Source: Symsagittifera roscoffensis (lineage: Eukaryota; Xenacoelomorpha; Acoela; Convolutidae). From it: a stretch of 64,000 nucleotides of DNA. This document shows positions 1-12,300 of the stretch, piece after piece. Made by a program: the position numbers and the translations under genes. A model generated the notes under the pieces. That model worked only from the letters and a program-made list of their open reading frames with translations. It searched no databases and was not told where the DNA came from. The stretch covers positions 62,861,548-62,925,547 of the forward strand of contig NC_087064.1 in the NCBI RefSeq assembly GCF_963678635.1, given 5' to 3'. Positions within the stretch are counted from its first letter, which is position 1. Each line of letters begins with the position of its first letter.

Positions 1-199
1 TACGAATATTGTATCGAATAATATATCCAATTTAATACGGATATTATAAAGAAATTAATTAACAAAAATTAACCAATTATTCTAAACAAAGGCTTAGTTT
101 CTATTCGTTCGGAACCCTTTGAAACAATCAGTTTCACCTTCCGAGAAGGGGGATTTGGGGTTGGTTGAGCTCTTGTTTGAAAATGCCGCAAGTTGTTAC
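1..199. other. Dynein intron, truncated by window start
   Basis: AT-rich. I see no further exon here. Confidence 0.6.
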
Positions 200-361
200 G
201 TGGTCTTTGTCTCTGCCGGTGATTTCTGTCCTGAACACCAATTGTTCTACTTGTCCTGCCGCCTCACTGTAGTTCTTGAGCAGCTCCTGCTTCAGACAGG
301 CCAGAAGACCACGTGGGTTGTAGAGCCCACCCAGCCAATAAGCCGGACACTTCTCACGGCC
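200..361 (-). CDS. Dynein exon 23: penultimate C-terminal segment
   Basis: 54 codons, phase 0, acceptor tttgcag, donor CAC|GTAACA. AYWLGGLYNPRGLLACLKQE matches canonical xFWLSGFFxPQxFLTAxxQ, directly followed by the helix and 'FRTEIT' strand. The last exon or exons lie outside the window. The donor is inferred; the frame stays open for 26 more codons, so the exact end is less sure. Confidence 0.85.
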
Positions 362-3300
362 CTGCAAAATAGACAATATGGGATAGTAGTAACCGAAAAC
401 TGAAAAATTTAAGTGAGACCAATTTTTTGCGATTGAAAGAGGTTAACTTGGTAGATCCTAGTGTCAATTTAGTTTGCGACAGATTGTGCGCAAAATTCAG
501 ACTGTTAAACTTTGAGCAAACATATTTATTTTCTCTCAAACTCGCTCAACGCCTACAATCGATGCCTACTTGAAGAGATTTCTCGATATTCATGATGTAA
601 GAACTAGCAAAAATAAAAGTCAAATGTGTATAAATTGTATTAGAATCACTAGTTCAAAGGGTTAAAAGCATCTGATGCAAATCTTTAACATATATTACTG
701 GCAATAAGTTAATTGCATCGTGACACGCACCTGCTGTAACATCCTCTCCAGCTGCTGTGCTCTGGCAGACAGATCCCCAATCCACTGGGGCAAACTCCAC
801 TGGCCCTCGGCCGGACCCCTCTCCCACCCAGAGGCCAACTTGAGCCACACCTTGGGTATCTTGCCCATGTGCAGATCCATAGCCACACTCTTAATCGTGT
901 CGTTTAGAGTGTCTCCCAGGACTTTGGTGGGATCCTCAATTGCGTTTTTGACCAACTAGACAAAAAATAATTAAGTTTTAATAATTAGTTTTTAGTAAAA
1001 ACTCAGCTAAGTAAAGTTTAATTGAAATAGTGCTGATGAATGCAAATATGAAATTGTTCGATCATGTAGGTGAGGCTATGATCGTTCAGTGAAAGTTTGA
1101 GTTTGTAAACAACGGACCAAAAAAATTGAGTTTGTAGGAGATCAGACAAAAGTAAAAAATCTATTTTTCCAGCTGATTTTTCGAGTTCAGTTTTGAGTAT
1201 TTAAATGTCTGTATTTGATACTTTTGACGTCGGTGGGAAACTGTAAAAGAATAAGAAAAATTTCAAAATGTTTAGAAAAAATCGCTGTTGATAACATTCT
1301 GTGGCGGTGGGCAAGGTTAAAAACAATTAAGATCGGTTGCGAACGGAATGATGCAAATCAAAATGCAATGAAGTGAGTATGATACGACCGACAATCTTTT
1401 ATGTAATTTAGTTCACGCGCTAATTGTATGACGATGAAAAAAATGACTTTAAATCTACAGTGATTTCAAAAGTAGTTCACATTTATGTATACATTTTTAA
1501 AGCCACGAGGCAAACTCGGCGGTACTGCCGGACTCTGTGAGCCTCTAGGTGTGCTTTTATTGGCTGTCGAGTTGTTATTTGTGTTCGGAATTGTTTCGAG
1601 GTTGAGTGTCGTGTTACGACTGATGGGCGTGTGGTGCCCACCGAGTGACATTTTGTTGTCTCCGTCTTCGTCCGGGTCCGAATGCAGCAAATAGTACCAG
1701 CCTTCGTAAAGACGACGAATTTGCTGGAAGGCGAAATCAAATTACATTGGTTTAGTTGTGATTGAAAACTAATCAAGAAACATTAATAAGCAAAGCGTTG
1801 CCGAGATTGTATGTTTTATGCGTATGAAACACAGTTTGTCCCCACGTCAATCGATAGCATAGATGTTCCATTCTATTTTGGCGCCGTTTTGTTTAAATCG
1901 ATGCAAAAACAGCCATTTGAGAATGATCAAAACCATTATCTTTCTGAATTCAAGGAGCCATCAAAGTTAATCGCCGCAATCGAAGAAGAAGAAATTTTTG
2001 GAAGTCGATAAGTTCGAAAAAAATTTAAAATTTTGAACTAAAACATTTTTTTAAAAATCAAGCAAAACAATGGTTCCGGTTGTGGTTAGAACATCTAATA
2101 ATAATGATATGAAAAGCAAATACGGATCCACTATGCCACAACACTTCCAAAATTCTGAAAAAGGGGAACACATCAACAAGAATTAGATTTAAAACATCAA
2201 ATTTTATTATTATGTCAAATCAGGGGCGGATTTAGGGGGGCGGACGCCTTTTCCCTCAGGGATTCGACCCCCTGCCGACCCAAAGGGTCCCCCCTTTGGT
2301 ACTTTTAAGAAATCCAGTATTGGCCGACCAACCCTAAAATTTTTCTAAAGGCGCCTTTGGCGCCAATACATACTAAATTTAAGGGGGGAGCGCGCGCCGA
2401 AAAAATGCGATTTTTTTGGTCAAAATTTTCCAAAAGTACGTAAAAATGCCTTTTTGGACTGTTTTTTCAAAGTTTTGCCTGCGGCGCAGAAAATTTGGCC
2501 AAAATCTACCTAGAAAAAGGTGGACAAAAATTTCGTAAATTTTTTGAAAATCGCCCCCCCCCCCCCTCGAGAAAATCCTAGATCCGCCCCTGTGTCAAAT
2601 CATAACTTTCCCCTTTCCCTCCAGCCCTACTACCTTGGCTTTTCTCTCCGCCAACGAGACACCCCAAAAGATATATCCTGTCGTAAACTTTTTTGAGTCA
2701 CCCTGTTATCAGAAGGAATCGAATCCTTGATCTTTATCACGAAGGCATCATCTAGAGCAAGTTATTTAATAAGGACAAACTATTCTACTCATGTACTAGT
2801 AAAATAAATTAATTTGAATTGAAAAACAAAGATCAGAATGAAAAAGTTTTTTGACTTCAAACACTGCACAACTTCATATCCCTGAAGCAGAAAGAGTTAT
2901 TTTCCAGTTTTGTATTTTATTTAACAAAATGATCTTCAGACCAGCTCTTTCACTAATAGTTAAATAAAAAATTTTAATTTTGAAAACAAAACTTTGGCTG
3001 AGGGAAACGTGACTACAACAACCAGAAATGGCACGCCATATTGATTCAATCTCCAGAAAATTATTTTTAAAATAGCAGTTGGGCTGAACTCGTGGTAATT
3101 CAAATTGACGCTGTTTACAATAATTCTAAATTTTGAGAATGCGAGGCAATTTTTTGGTACGACCTTGTATTTGAGTTCGAAATTATAGTCCAGTATGATG
3201 GCCTAACACGTGCAAGGAAGATCCACATAAATTTTCGATGTTTTTCATCAAAAATCGTTCATTTAAATTGAAAGCACTGAGTGTGTAGTTTGGTTGATCA

Positions 3301-6300
3301 GTGATGTCTAATTTTAAAGCAAGTTTATTTGCTACTAACCAGTCAACTAGTTTAATTAAATCACCTTGATTTTCGGAATATTGACATACGGAAGATTCAC
3401 ATTACATTCGTATCATAGAAGGAAAAAATTAGTCTTTCACACGCAGTTGTTAGATCATTCATATAGACAAGGAACACTGAAAGAGCTAAGATCGAACCTT
3501 GGATACCCTACAAATTTTGGGTTTCGAGGAAGCGATTGTACCAGAAATTTCTATATGTTGCTTTCATCACTCAGTTAATTTCTTAGACAATTAAAGCAAT
3601 TACAAGTTTTAAAAAATACTTTTCACTTTGCTTTTTCCATGTCTTACTTTTCAAGTCACCTCCGCTATTACATTAGTTATTCTGTTTGTTTCATACCCGA
3701 AATTGAAAAGAATCAAAAAAAATTCAACACTTCGAAAATTGAACATAGGCAACTGACAGTTGGCAAAAAAGTAGAAAAAGGAAAAAGTTTTTTTTAAGAA
3801 ACTTGAACTTTAAGACTTCGAAGAAAAAAATATTTATGTATACCCCTAAGACTCTCCAAAATTCAATAACAATTTAAGATTAGCGCTTTTTTTTGATAAA
3901 ATTAACCCAATTTGATAAAAATGGATCAATAGGTAAGCTTTTAATTCCACTGGAAAATCTAAACAAAAAAATCCTTTTTCGAAACTAGAAACCGATCACG
4001 TGTTTCGTGACCCCTTACACTTTTGCTGTTTGATAGCGAATTTGCTTTCTGTTTGACAATCGCAATAAATTGAATTTAAAAAGAAATCAAGACAGGCCGA
4101 GAAAAAAAAACAAAATTGAGCTACTACTCTTAAATACTCATAGCTGCCAACAGACATTTGGAAAAGAGTAATGACCGAGTGTAAACAAAAAAAAATACTG
4201 ACTTTGTTGAAAAAAAATCTCAACTTTCAAATTTCAAAGAAAACAATAGATGCCCTTTAAGCTCTTTGAACTTTTAGAAAAAATTATGATTGGTTAACTC
4301 AACTCAAAAGACTAGATCAATAGGCAAAGTGTTTATTCCGCTAGAAATCAAAAAACTAAATACCACTTTCGAAACTAGAAATCATTCGAGTTTTTTTTGC
4401 GCCATTTCCACGTTTGTATTTGGAAAAGACTATTTACGTTACTTTCAATAGATGAATTTCAATTGAACTCCAAAAATGCATATAATCCAAAGTGCATTCA
4501 TAAATGTATTAATATGTATGAATTCAAATCTGAAGTTTTAGAGCATTTTAAAACTTTTTGCTGAAAAAAAACTTAAAAAAATCACTAAGACCTATAGAAG
4601 AGTCTTCACTACTTTCATAACTCTTTAAAAAAACTATTTTATGCCAAAAAATTAAATTTGCTCGATATTGATTTTTCTAGAGTAGCTTGAGCCAACCATA
4701 TGCGATTAAAAAACATTTAGCCTTTGACATTTTACCAAGAAATTTGCAGCCCTATGGAATACATACTTACGAATTCAGGAAGCACTATGTGTAATTAGAT
4801 TTGCCGATGTTTTGATCATCAGTTTAGCTCTTAAAGAAGTTTTCCTTGGCGAATTATCGATGCAGTCTAGTTCTCCTTGCGAATACGTGTTTCGCAAAAA
4901 CTGTTTGTTTGTTTCAGGAGAAATGATTTGTTCCTGTTGAACAAAATATTACCCGAACATTTACAGCCATGTTAACAAAAAAATTATTTAATTTCTCAAC
5001 GAGTGATTTTGATCATAAAAATTTGCCCTAATGGAATATGAACCTAACCTTGGAAACAATAATCAATTTGGTTCCTTACCTTCAGGCGCATTAAGAAGTT
5101 AATTAATCCGACCACTGAAAATGTGGAGAAAGTTTGTTGCATTCGGGTGTGTTTTAGTTTTTTCTTTTTTTTTGTTTTGCAAGCAAAATCAGCTACCACC
5201 CACAAATAATCATCTGAATCGTTCGTGTGATATATCATAACAAAGCCATTTCAGTCGTGATTCGAACGAAATTTTTAAATTAAAAAAAAATTACTGTTTT
5301 GAAATTTTTGATTTTTGGTCTAATTTCGAGCGAATAAGTTGAGTGGGCAGGCTTTAATTGTTTTTCAACGAAAATCATTTACCACAAAAATTCATCGCAC
5401 TGGGTGATGTGATTTATCATATTAAGGCCCTTTTTAGTCCTGATTGACATTTAAAAAGTTTCAAAAAATTTTCCTAGTTTCGAGAAAAACCGGTCTGAAA
5501 TTTTTGCTTTTTTGTCCATTTTCAAGCAAGTAAAGCAAGCGAACAGGCTCACAATAGCTTATTTAATAGCGCGATAGCTTACAATAGCTTTTCTTAAGCC
5601 GTGAAAACCGGCTATCTCAAATGGTTTATAGATTTGTCTGGAGTCTCCGATGCAATTAGTGAATATCATAAAAGAGAGCGGTTTCTTTGCACCTTTTTGA
5701 TGTCTTTAACTTTTTTTTCTGGAAGGCCTATTTGTTTCACAGTTATTGATATTACTTTCAACCTTGTTCCATATTTTCAAAAGATTTTTTCTCTGAGATC
5801 GTTAATTTTTCAACCCGTTTGAAAATTTAAGGCAATTTAAGAACTTTATATTTGCTATTATCTTTGATGTCTGTTTGAACCTTTTTCTTTTCCTTGCACT
5901 GAAAGATGTCGTTAATCGAAATCTATCGATTCAATTTTCATGAATTGTGTCTGGTTTTTTACTGACGAATGAATAGTACCTTGAGGTGTTCCTTGACAGT
6001 GTCTACAATTCGGAAAAGACATTCCATCTCCTTGAGGACGAAGCAGTTGAATGCACTGTATCCTCCTCTTCTCTTGACCAGATCCTGCACCACTTCCTAC
6101 ACACAAAAAGCATAACAATAAGACAAACATACAAAACACTCACTCGGGAAAAGTTATTCCAAAGCACAGAAAATAATGGTTACATTGAGGCAGTTACAGA
6201 GAACATTTAGAAATCAGAATAATTCACGTTTGTAGTTTGAGAACAGGTATATTTTTTTGCAAGATTTCATATGAAACTTAATGCGAACATTTATTTCAGG

Positions 6301-9300
6301 TTCAAAATTTGCATAATACACTAACGCTTGCAAGCTCGCTAGTGTAAACAGAAAAAGTCAGTAGAACTAGAAACTGGTTTGTTTCTAGAAGACCATATAC
6401 TTACGTCACTAGGTGGCTTTGGAAGTTTGTTTATAACAGAGTGTACCATCTCAAACAACTCAGCTGCCCTTCTAGCTCGAAGGAGACTCCTAGAAGCACT
6501 AGCAAACACACCCTGCTCCAGAATGTGCGACTGACCGCATGGCTGATTCACAGCTAGAAGAGAGCCACCTGAAAGTGAGAACTTTTAGAAGCAATAGTTG
6601 AGAGGCTTAGTCTCCACTTCTCAATCGAAAGGCCAGTGGTTCGAATCCCACCACGATATGTGCTCCTTCAAGTTGCCTGAGGGCGATGCAGCATTACATA
6701 GCCCAGAAAAGTAACCAAAAGTTTTGTATGCAATTCAATTCGGATCTCTCGGCATGCATTTCTCTGTAAAGAGCCGAAAACCTCTTATGTCGGTCGTTTC
6801 CAAAATGGATAAATCGTCTTAATTAAAATTCAAGTTGTTTTGTCCGAAAACGTATATCAATCGGGTATAAAACTCATAGAGCAGGTTCCTATCAGTTTTT
6901 CCTCGCGAGAAACAATGTCCAAATACTGATTAAAAAACTTGTAACTTACTGTGCTCAGCTGGTGCAGGAGTCTGTTCCAACACATGCACTAGGGACTTGT
7001 TCTCCGGAGTGCAGTCCATCACCCTGTTCAGATTAGTCAGGATGTACTGCTCCTCCCCCTTGTACATCTGAAATAATTGTTTAATAGTGTCTAGAACTGA
7101 TTGAACGGTGCAACCGCAGAGATTCTACAAATTTTAGACTTTAAAAGTGAGAACTGCAAAGTTAAATGTCGACAAAACATGGCAAAACATTCGTTATCGA
7201 CTTTGAATTCAAATGCCGACCTTTATCGACCAATATCGACCACTCGATAAATACCGAGCTTTTGGTCACCCTGGTCAAATGGAAGCAAGGTTTGATTTCC
7301 AACTAAATCTTAGCTCAGCTCGTATGCTCAGGTTCGCTAAAAATCGGTTTCAAACAAGGCTGACTCACATCTAGGGTTGCGTTCATGCCTGCCAGGTCTG
7401 GGGCCTCGATGGACACTCCGGAAAGGAAGTTGTTGAGGGCGAGGGTGATGGTGCCTATCTTGGGGTTGGACGAGAAGAAGGGCGAGGGTATTTTGTACTT
7501 CACTAAAAAGAAAACATTCTCAAAAATTAAATAACTTGAGCATAAATTGAGCCAATGCGCAAATGATTGATTATAATAGAAAGATCATTTGAGAGATAAG
7601 AAAGAAGAGCGTATACGCTAGGTTCACACTTTCATTTACATACCAACCAGAATTCAGAAAAAAGTCAAAACGATATCAGTGTGACATCTTCAGTATCTAT
7701 TTCTAGAGGCCTATTTTCAGCCACCAAAATAGACAAATAATAGAAAAAATCTTTATAATGCACACCATTCAGTCAGTCGATCTAAATCTCAACAAGAACC
7801 CCACGACACGACCCCTTGAGGGGGAAAACAGAAATGGGGGTTCGAGAACCCCTTCCCCACGACTTTCATGCAAAAGTGTTCATTCCTCTATCTACAATCT
7901 GTTCCAGTGCTTCGGCTAGGCTTACTTATGAGCTGGATATATGGGTTGTTTGTCTCGTGGTAGCCGATATAGTAATCCGACTCCGTGTCGGCGTCCCAGT
8001 CTCCGCCATAGTCACTCAGTTTTGCTGATTTAACTAACATGAACTGCTGTTTTCAAATGCGCACTTGTGCGAAATACATTCAAATCAATCAACATCAGTC
8101 CTTAAAATGTTAAGGTCTAGCGTATAAGTATGTCTAGGTCAACAAAAGCTTGTGCTGAGCTGTTCAATTTGAAAATGTAAAGATGACTTGAGAACAAAAT
8201 GACAATTGGAAAATTTGGGTTTTATTCTCAAAATCTACATTCAACACTTTTTGAACTTTTAGTTCAATTGTGGGTGTGAGTGAATAAGAAAACGGCATAA
8301 AATACAATTCAATTAGTCTGCAGACAATTGGGTTAAAAAACACAGAATAATAAATCACAGAAAATTCGGCTAACTTTCCAATGGGGTTAATTCAGCAGAA
8401 GATCAAAAAAGGAAGTAAAACAAGTTCAAACACAATTTATTTCAAATTGATAACACACTTATTTCATAACGCCTTAATTTAGAAAAAAAATAGGATCAAA
8501 TTGGCTGAACTGACATTGAATTGATTGTTTAAAGGTGAAAAAACCTTACTTTTTCCAAGGGTGTGCTCGTGGTCTTTCCTGAGGAGGAGGTTGCCGATCC
8601 ACTGTTCACATATAGCATGCAGTCTCTCTCTGTCCTGGTTATTCGTAATATGAGCGCCATACACATTCTAAAACAGTAATTACTGGTCAAATCTTTTTCA
8701 GACAAACTATCGATGCTCCGATGAGTCAGCCAAAAAAGAGCAAAAGCATCACAGAACGCTTCATTCACTAGTTATTGCATTAGAAAATTTGGCGAAGAAA
8801 AGTAATTTTTTTCTTGAACTCAGTGCGCAGGTAAAAACAAGGACAGCTGGTTACTGTGCAAGCAGCACAGAATGTTCCGAACATAGTCATAAAAACACAA
8901 TTTTTTCTTTCAAATTAGTGTGGTTTGATAGAAGTTAGTGCGTTTTTCTGCGTGGTGTGATATCTGAACAAAAAACTACAACTCATGCATATTCGACAGT
9001 CATAGTAAATTAGACAAACTGGACAAAAGTTTTTTGAAGAAAAATGACTAGAAAAACAAAAACTATCATAAAAAAATTGAAAAACTCAAAAAAAAATTTT
9101 CGTTTTTTTTTGCAGAAACTTAAAAGTTTTTGACCCAAATGGCGTCTCTCAAAGTCTTTTGATTCTCAAATTCCAAAAAGTAATTACACTCGAGTAAAAC
9201 TAAAATTAAATGAATTACACTCGAGTAAAATTTAAATTAAACTAAAATAAACTTTTGTAAACGGCCTAAGCTAGCCATGCTCGCTCGATTTACTCGCTCG

Positions 9301-12300
9301 AAATTAGACAAAAAATCAAAAATTTCAAACCGGTTTTTCTCGACACTGGAAATTTTTTAAGGTAGCTTGAATCACGACTGAAATGGATTAATGATATATC
9401 ATTTGACCCATTGCGATGATTATGTGTGGTACCTGATTTCGCGTTGAAAACAAAAAAAGAAAAAAATTTAAACACACCCCGAATACAAAGTTCTTCCACA
9501 TTTTTCAAATGGTCGGAACAATTAGTGCGAAATTGGAAATAAAAACACATGTCGTTTTTGGGGCAATTATGAAGAACTAGTTTGACCTAAAACTGAGTCG
9601 AGTCGGTACTGCGATAATTAGTTTCATGTTCAAACCAAAGCAGATTATGGATGTTGTACCTCTGCGAGTAGTACCCTGACAGCCAGCCATGAGATGGTCT
9701 TCAGGTCACTCGGACCCCCATCTGCCGCCAGAAGCATGGCATCCCTGAACATACTACTGGCCAGCCACATACCTCGCTGCATTTGAGTCACAGTGCAGCT
9801 GAAATGGACAACTAAATTTAAAAACCCAAAAAGCAAGTCGAATACAGCGTGGGGTGTTGACCACAAAATGATTTAAATTACTTTTCGTTTTTTTTTTTAA
9901 TTTGATCGTGGAGTTAGTTTTGAGATTGATAAAAAATTACATTTTGACTTGAGTATAAATATCGAGAGGGTGTTTAGAAAAGTAGATGAAATTGTATCGG
10001 CTCGTAAAGTCGAGCTATTTCTTTATCGTTCAACTTTGATGTTATTAGTTATTCCATGGGATTTTTTCGAACAAATTTTCTAAATAATCATAATCAACAA
10101 ATTGTTCCCTTCTTGGAAACAAATTTAATATTTTTATTCATTAAAACTTTCATTGCTTATTGCATGACCATCAGGTTCCAAGTTAAACCTGTTTCTTAAA
10201 TTGAGCTTCGAGATTTAAAAAAATAGACTTAAGAATCACCTCATGAGTTCGTGTTGTGCCCATCCTGACACACCGTACTGAGCCCTGAGGTTGATGAGTC
10301 CGTGGATGAGTGCTATGTTGTGCAGCACGGCAGGGTAGTCACTTCTGCCTCCCACCTTCAGGATGTCATTTGTCAGGTACATCGGCAGCGACATCATGTG
10401 TTCACGAAGGGTCTGAAACAGGGACGGAAAAGGACGGTGACAAAAATAAACGTAAGTAATTTGTTTATGGGCAATTTTTGAATAAGCATTTTTTCACAGT
10501 TTCAGAAACCAGTGTCCAGAAATAAATGTTGAAGGTTTAATCAAATGCTTTCGTTCTTTTGGCCTCTCAAAACAACTCAAATTGAAGTAAATATATATCA
10601 ATTGGAACAATCAACTGCTTTAAATGCATGAACTTACTTTCATATAAGAAGTTGCAAGATTTTTTAAAATGTCAACTGTAATAAATGGGTTTTGAAAGCG
10701 TTTACTTTAGGTGGGTCACAGAATATCTTCATGGCATTGCGTCTGAATAGTCTGGGAACCTTCTCCGTCTCTGTCCAGTTGAGGGAGAGCCACAGCTGGA
10801 ACTGACTTTGCACCCTCTCCACTGAGTCCAACAGGGAGTTTACAGTGAACAAGAAGTGCTGATTCATCTGGGCAGTCCCCACAAATACCCAGTCGCCCTG
10901 AACAAAATGAACAAAAACTAATTTTCTTCTATAATATTGAAGCAAACTTTTCAGTCGCGCTTTTATTCGTAATTAAAAACAGCAATGCTAAATAAAAATT
11001 AAAAGTGCAAAGAAAGTTAAATTACTCAAAGGCAACTTCACTGTCTGTCGTTTAGTTTATCATAGAGGCGACGCTTCACTTCGCAAACACTAGCGAGATC
11101 GCGACAAAAAAAAGCTCTATAAAAAGCAATAATAAAAAGTAGAAAAAAGCCTCGAATTAGTAAAAATTCGGTTACTTCTCGGATTTGAACCTACGACCTA
11201 CTGCAACCTAGAAATTATGATCCTCACGCACTAAGAACTCAGCCAGGGACGCTTTATTAATGACAAACACTAGCCACAAACAAAGCAGAGAACAAATGCT
11301 ATGCAATTTCCAGTGCTACAGTGAAATTTCCATAAAAAAGAACACTTTTAATTAACACTTTTATTTGCAGGTTAGAAAAAAAGGTTCGTACTAACACACT
11401 AGCTGCTCACTAGTGTAAATAAGAATGTTTCCCACTATAGTCCCAGCAACCGCTGATTATACTCCCAAAACAAACAATAGAAAAAACTTTTTTGTTGGAA
11501 TTTGTTTTATCAGCCTCGCTAGACTGGTGGCGCTATAATAGGAAAATAACTTCACATATGGACAGATTTACGTTAATCGTTTATATGGACGTGTATCAGG
11601 TCATCAATAATATGAAATCGTTCATAGTCAAAAAATTTTACACAGAGGCGAAGCTGCGCTTCGCAAACAGTTGCTAGAACACAACCAAAAAGCAAGCGAA
11701 ATAAGAAAAAGAAAGAAATACGCCTCGAATTAGCAAAAACTCGGCTACGTTTTGGATTCGCATCTGCAACCCGGTAAATTTGAGTCCCATACACTAACTA
11801 CTCAGCAACGAATATTCAAAATTCCCAAAAACTAGCCACCAATAACGCAGCTACATGTGCTAATAAATTGCCAATTCGATGCAGCAAAAGTAGCTTCAAA
11901 TACAAGAAGACACAATTCTGCATGTAATAAATTGGAAAGCATAAAGCCAAATCACGTATAATTTATGCATTTCAGAAAATTGCGAGATACATTGAGTTGC
12001 AAAATTCCCGAACTCGAGCTTGTTATCATTGTACTGCTGTTTGAAACAAATAACATTTTTTAGGTTCATTTGATGAATTAAAAATGCATCAGCTGTGTCA
12101 AATTTTTACTAATCAAATGTCAAAGCTTATATCATATTATACTGCTACCACAGCGTACCGATTCACACAGAGGGGAAGCTGCACTTCGCAAAAACTTGCG
12201 AGAATACGATCAAAAAGCAGCTCTAGAAAGTGCAATAAGAAAAACCGAAATAAGCTTGGATTAGCTAAAACTCGGTTAGGTCTAGGTTTCGATCAAGCGA

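Larger units (their letters stand above)
956..5979. other. Dynein intron 21 (5.0 kb)
   Basis: Holds the candidate cassette exon, a hAT-type MITE, a diverged tandem pair near 3917-4395, and two copies of the intronic repeat near 5106-5545. The remaining 956-1490, 1730-2210 and 2600-3900 are AT-rich. A weak tRNA-like fragment lies near 2715-2765 (minus, B-box-like GGATTCGATTCC). Confidence 0.65.

Noticed and set aside
119-403. Plus-strand 94-codon frame.
   Set aside because: Antisense shadow of dynein exon 23, which has protein-level similarity on the minus strand.
1485-1694. Plus-strand 69-codon frame.
   Set aside because: Opposite strand of the candidate cassette exon; no recognisable similarity.
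2715-2765. Possible tRNA gene on the minus strand (GGATTCGATTCC).
   Set aside because: Only a B-box-like word; no pairing acceptor or anticodon stems.
3366-3578. 70-codon plus-strand frame.
   Set aside because: AT-rich intron sequence with no similarity and no supporting splice or promoter signal.
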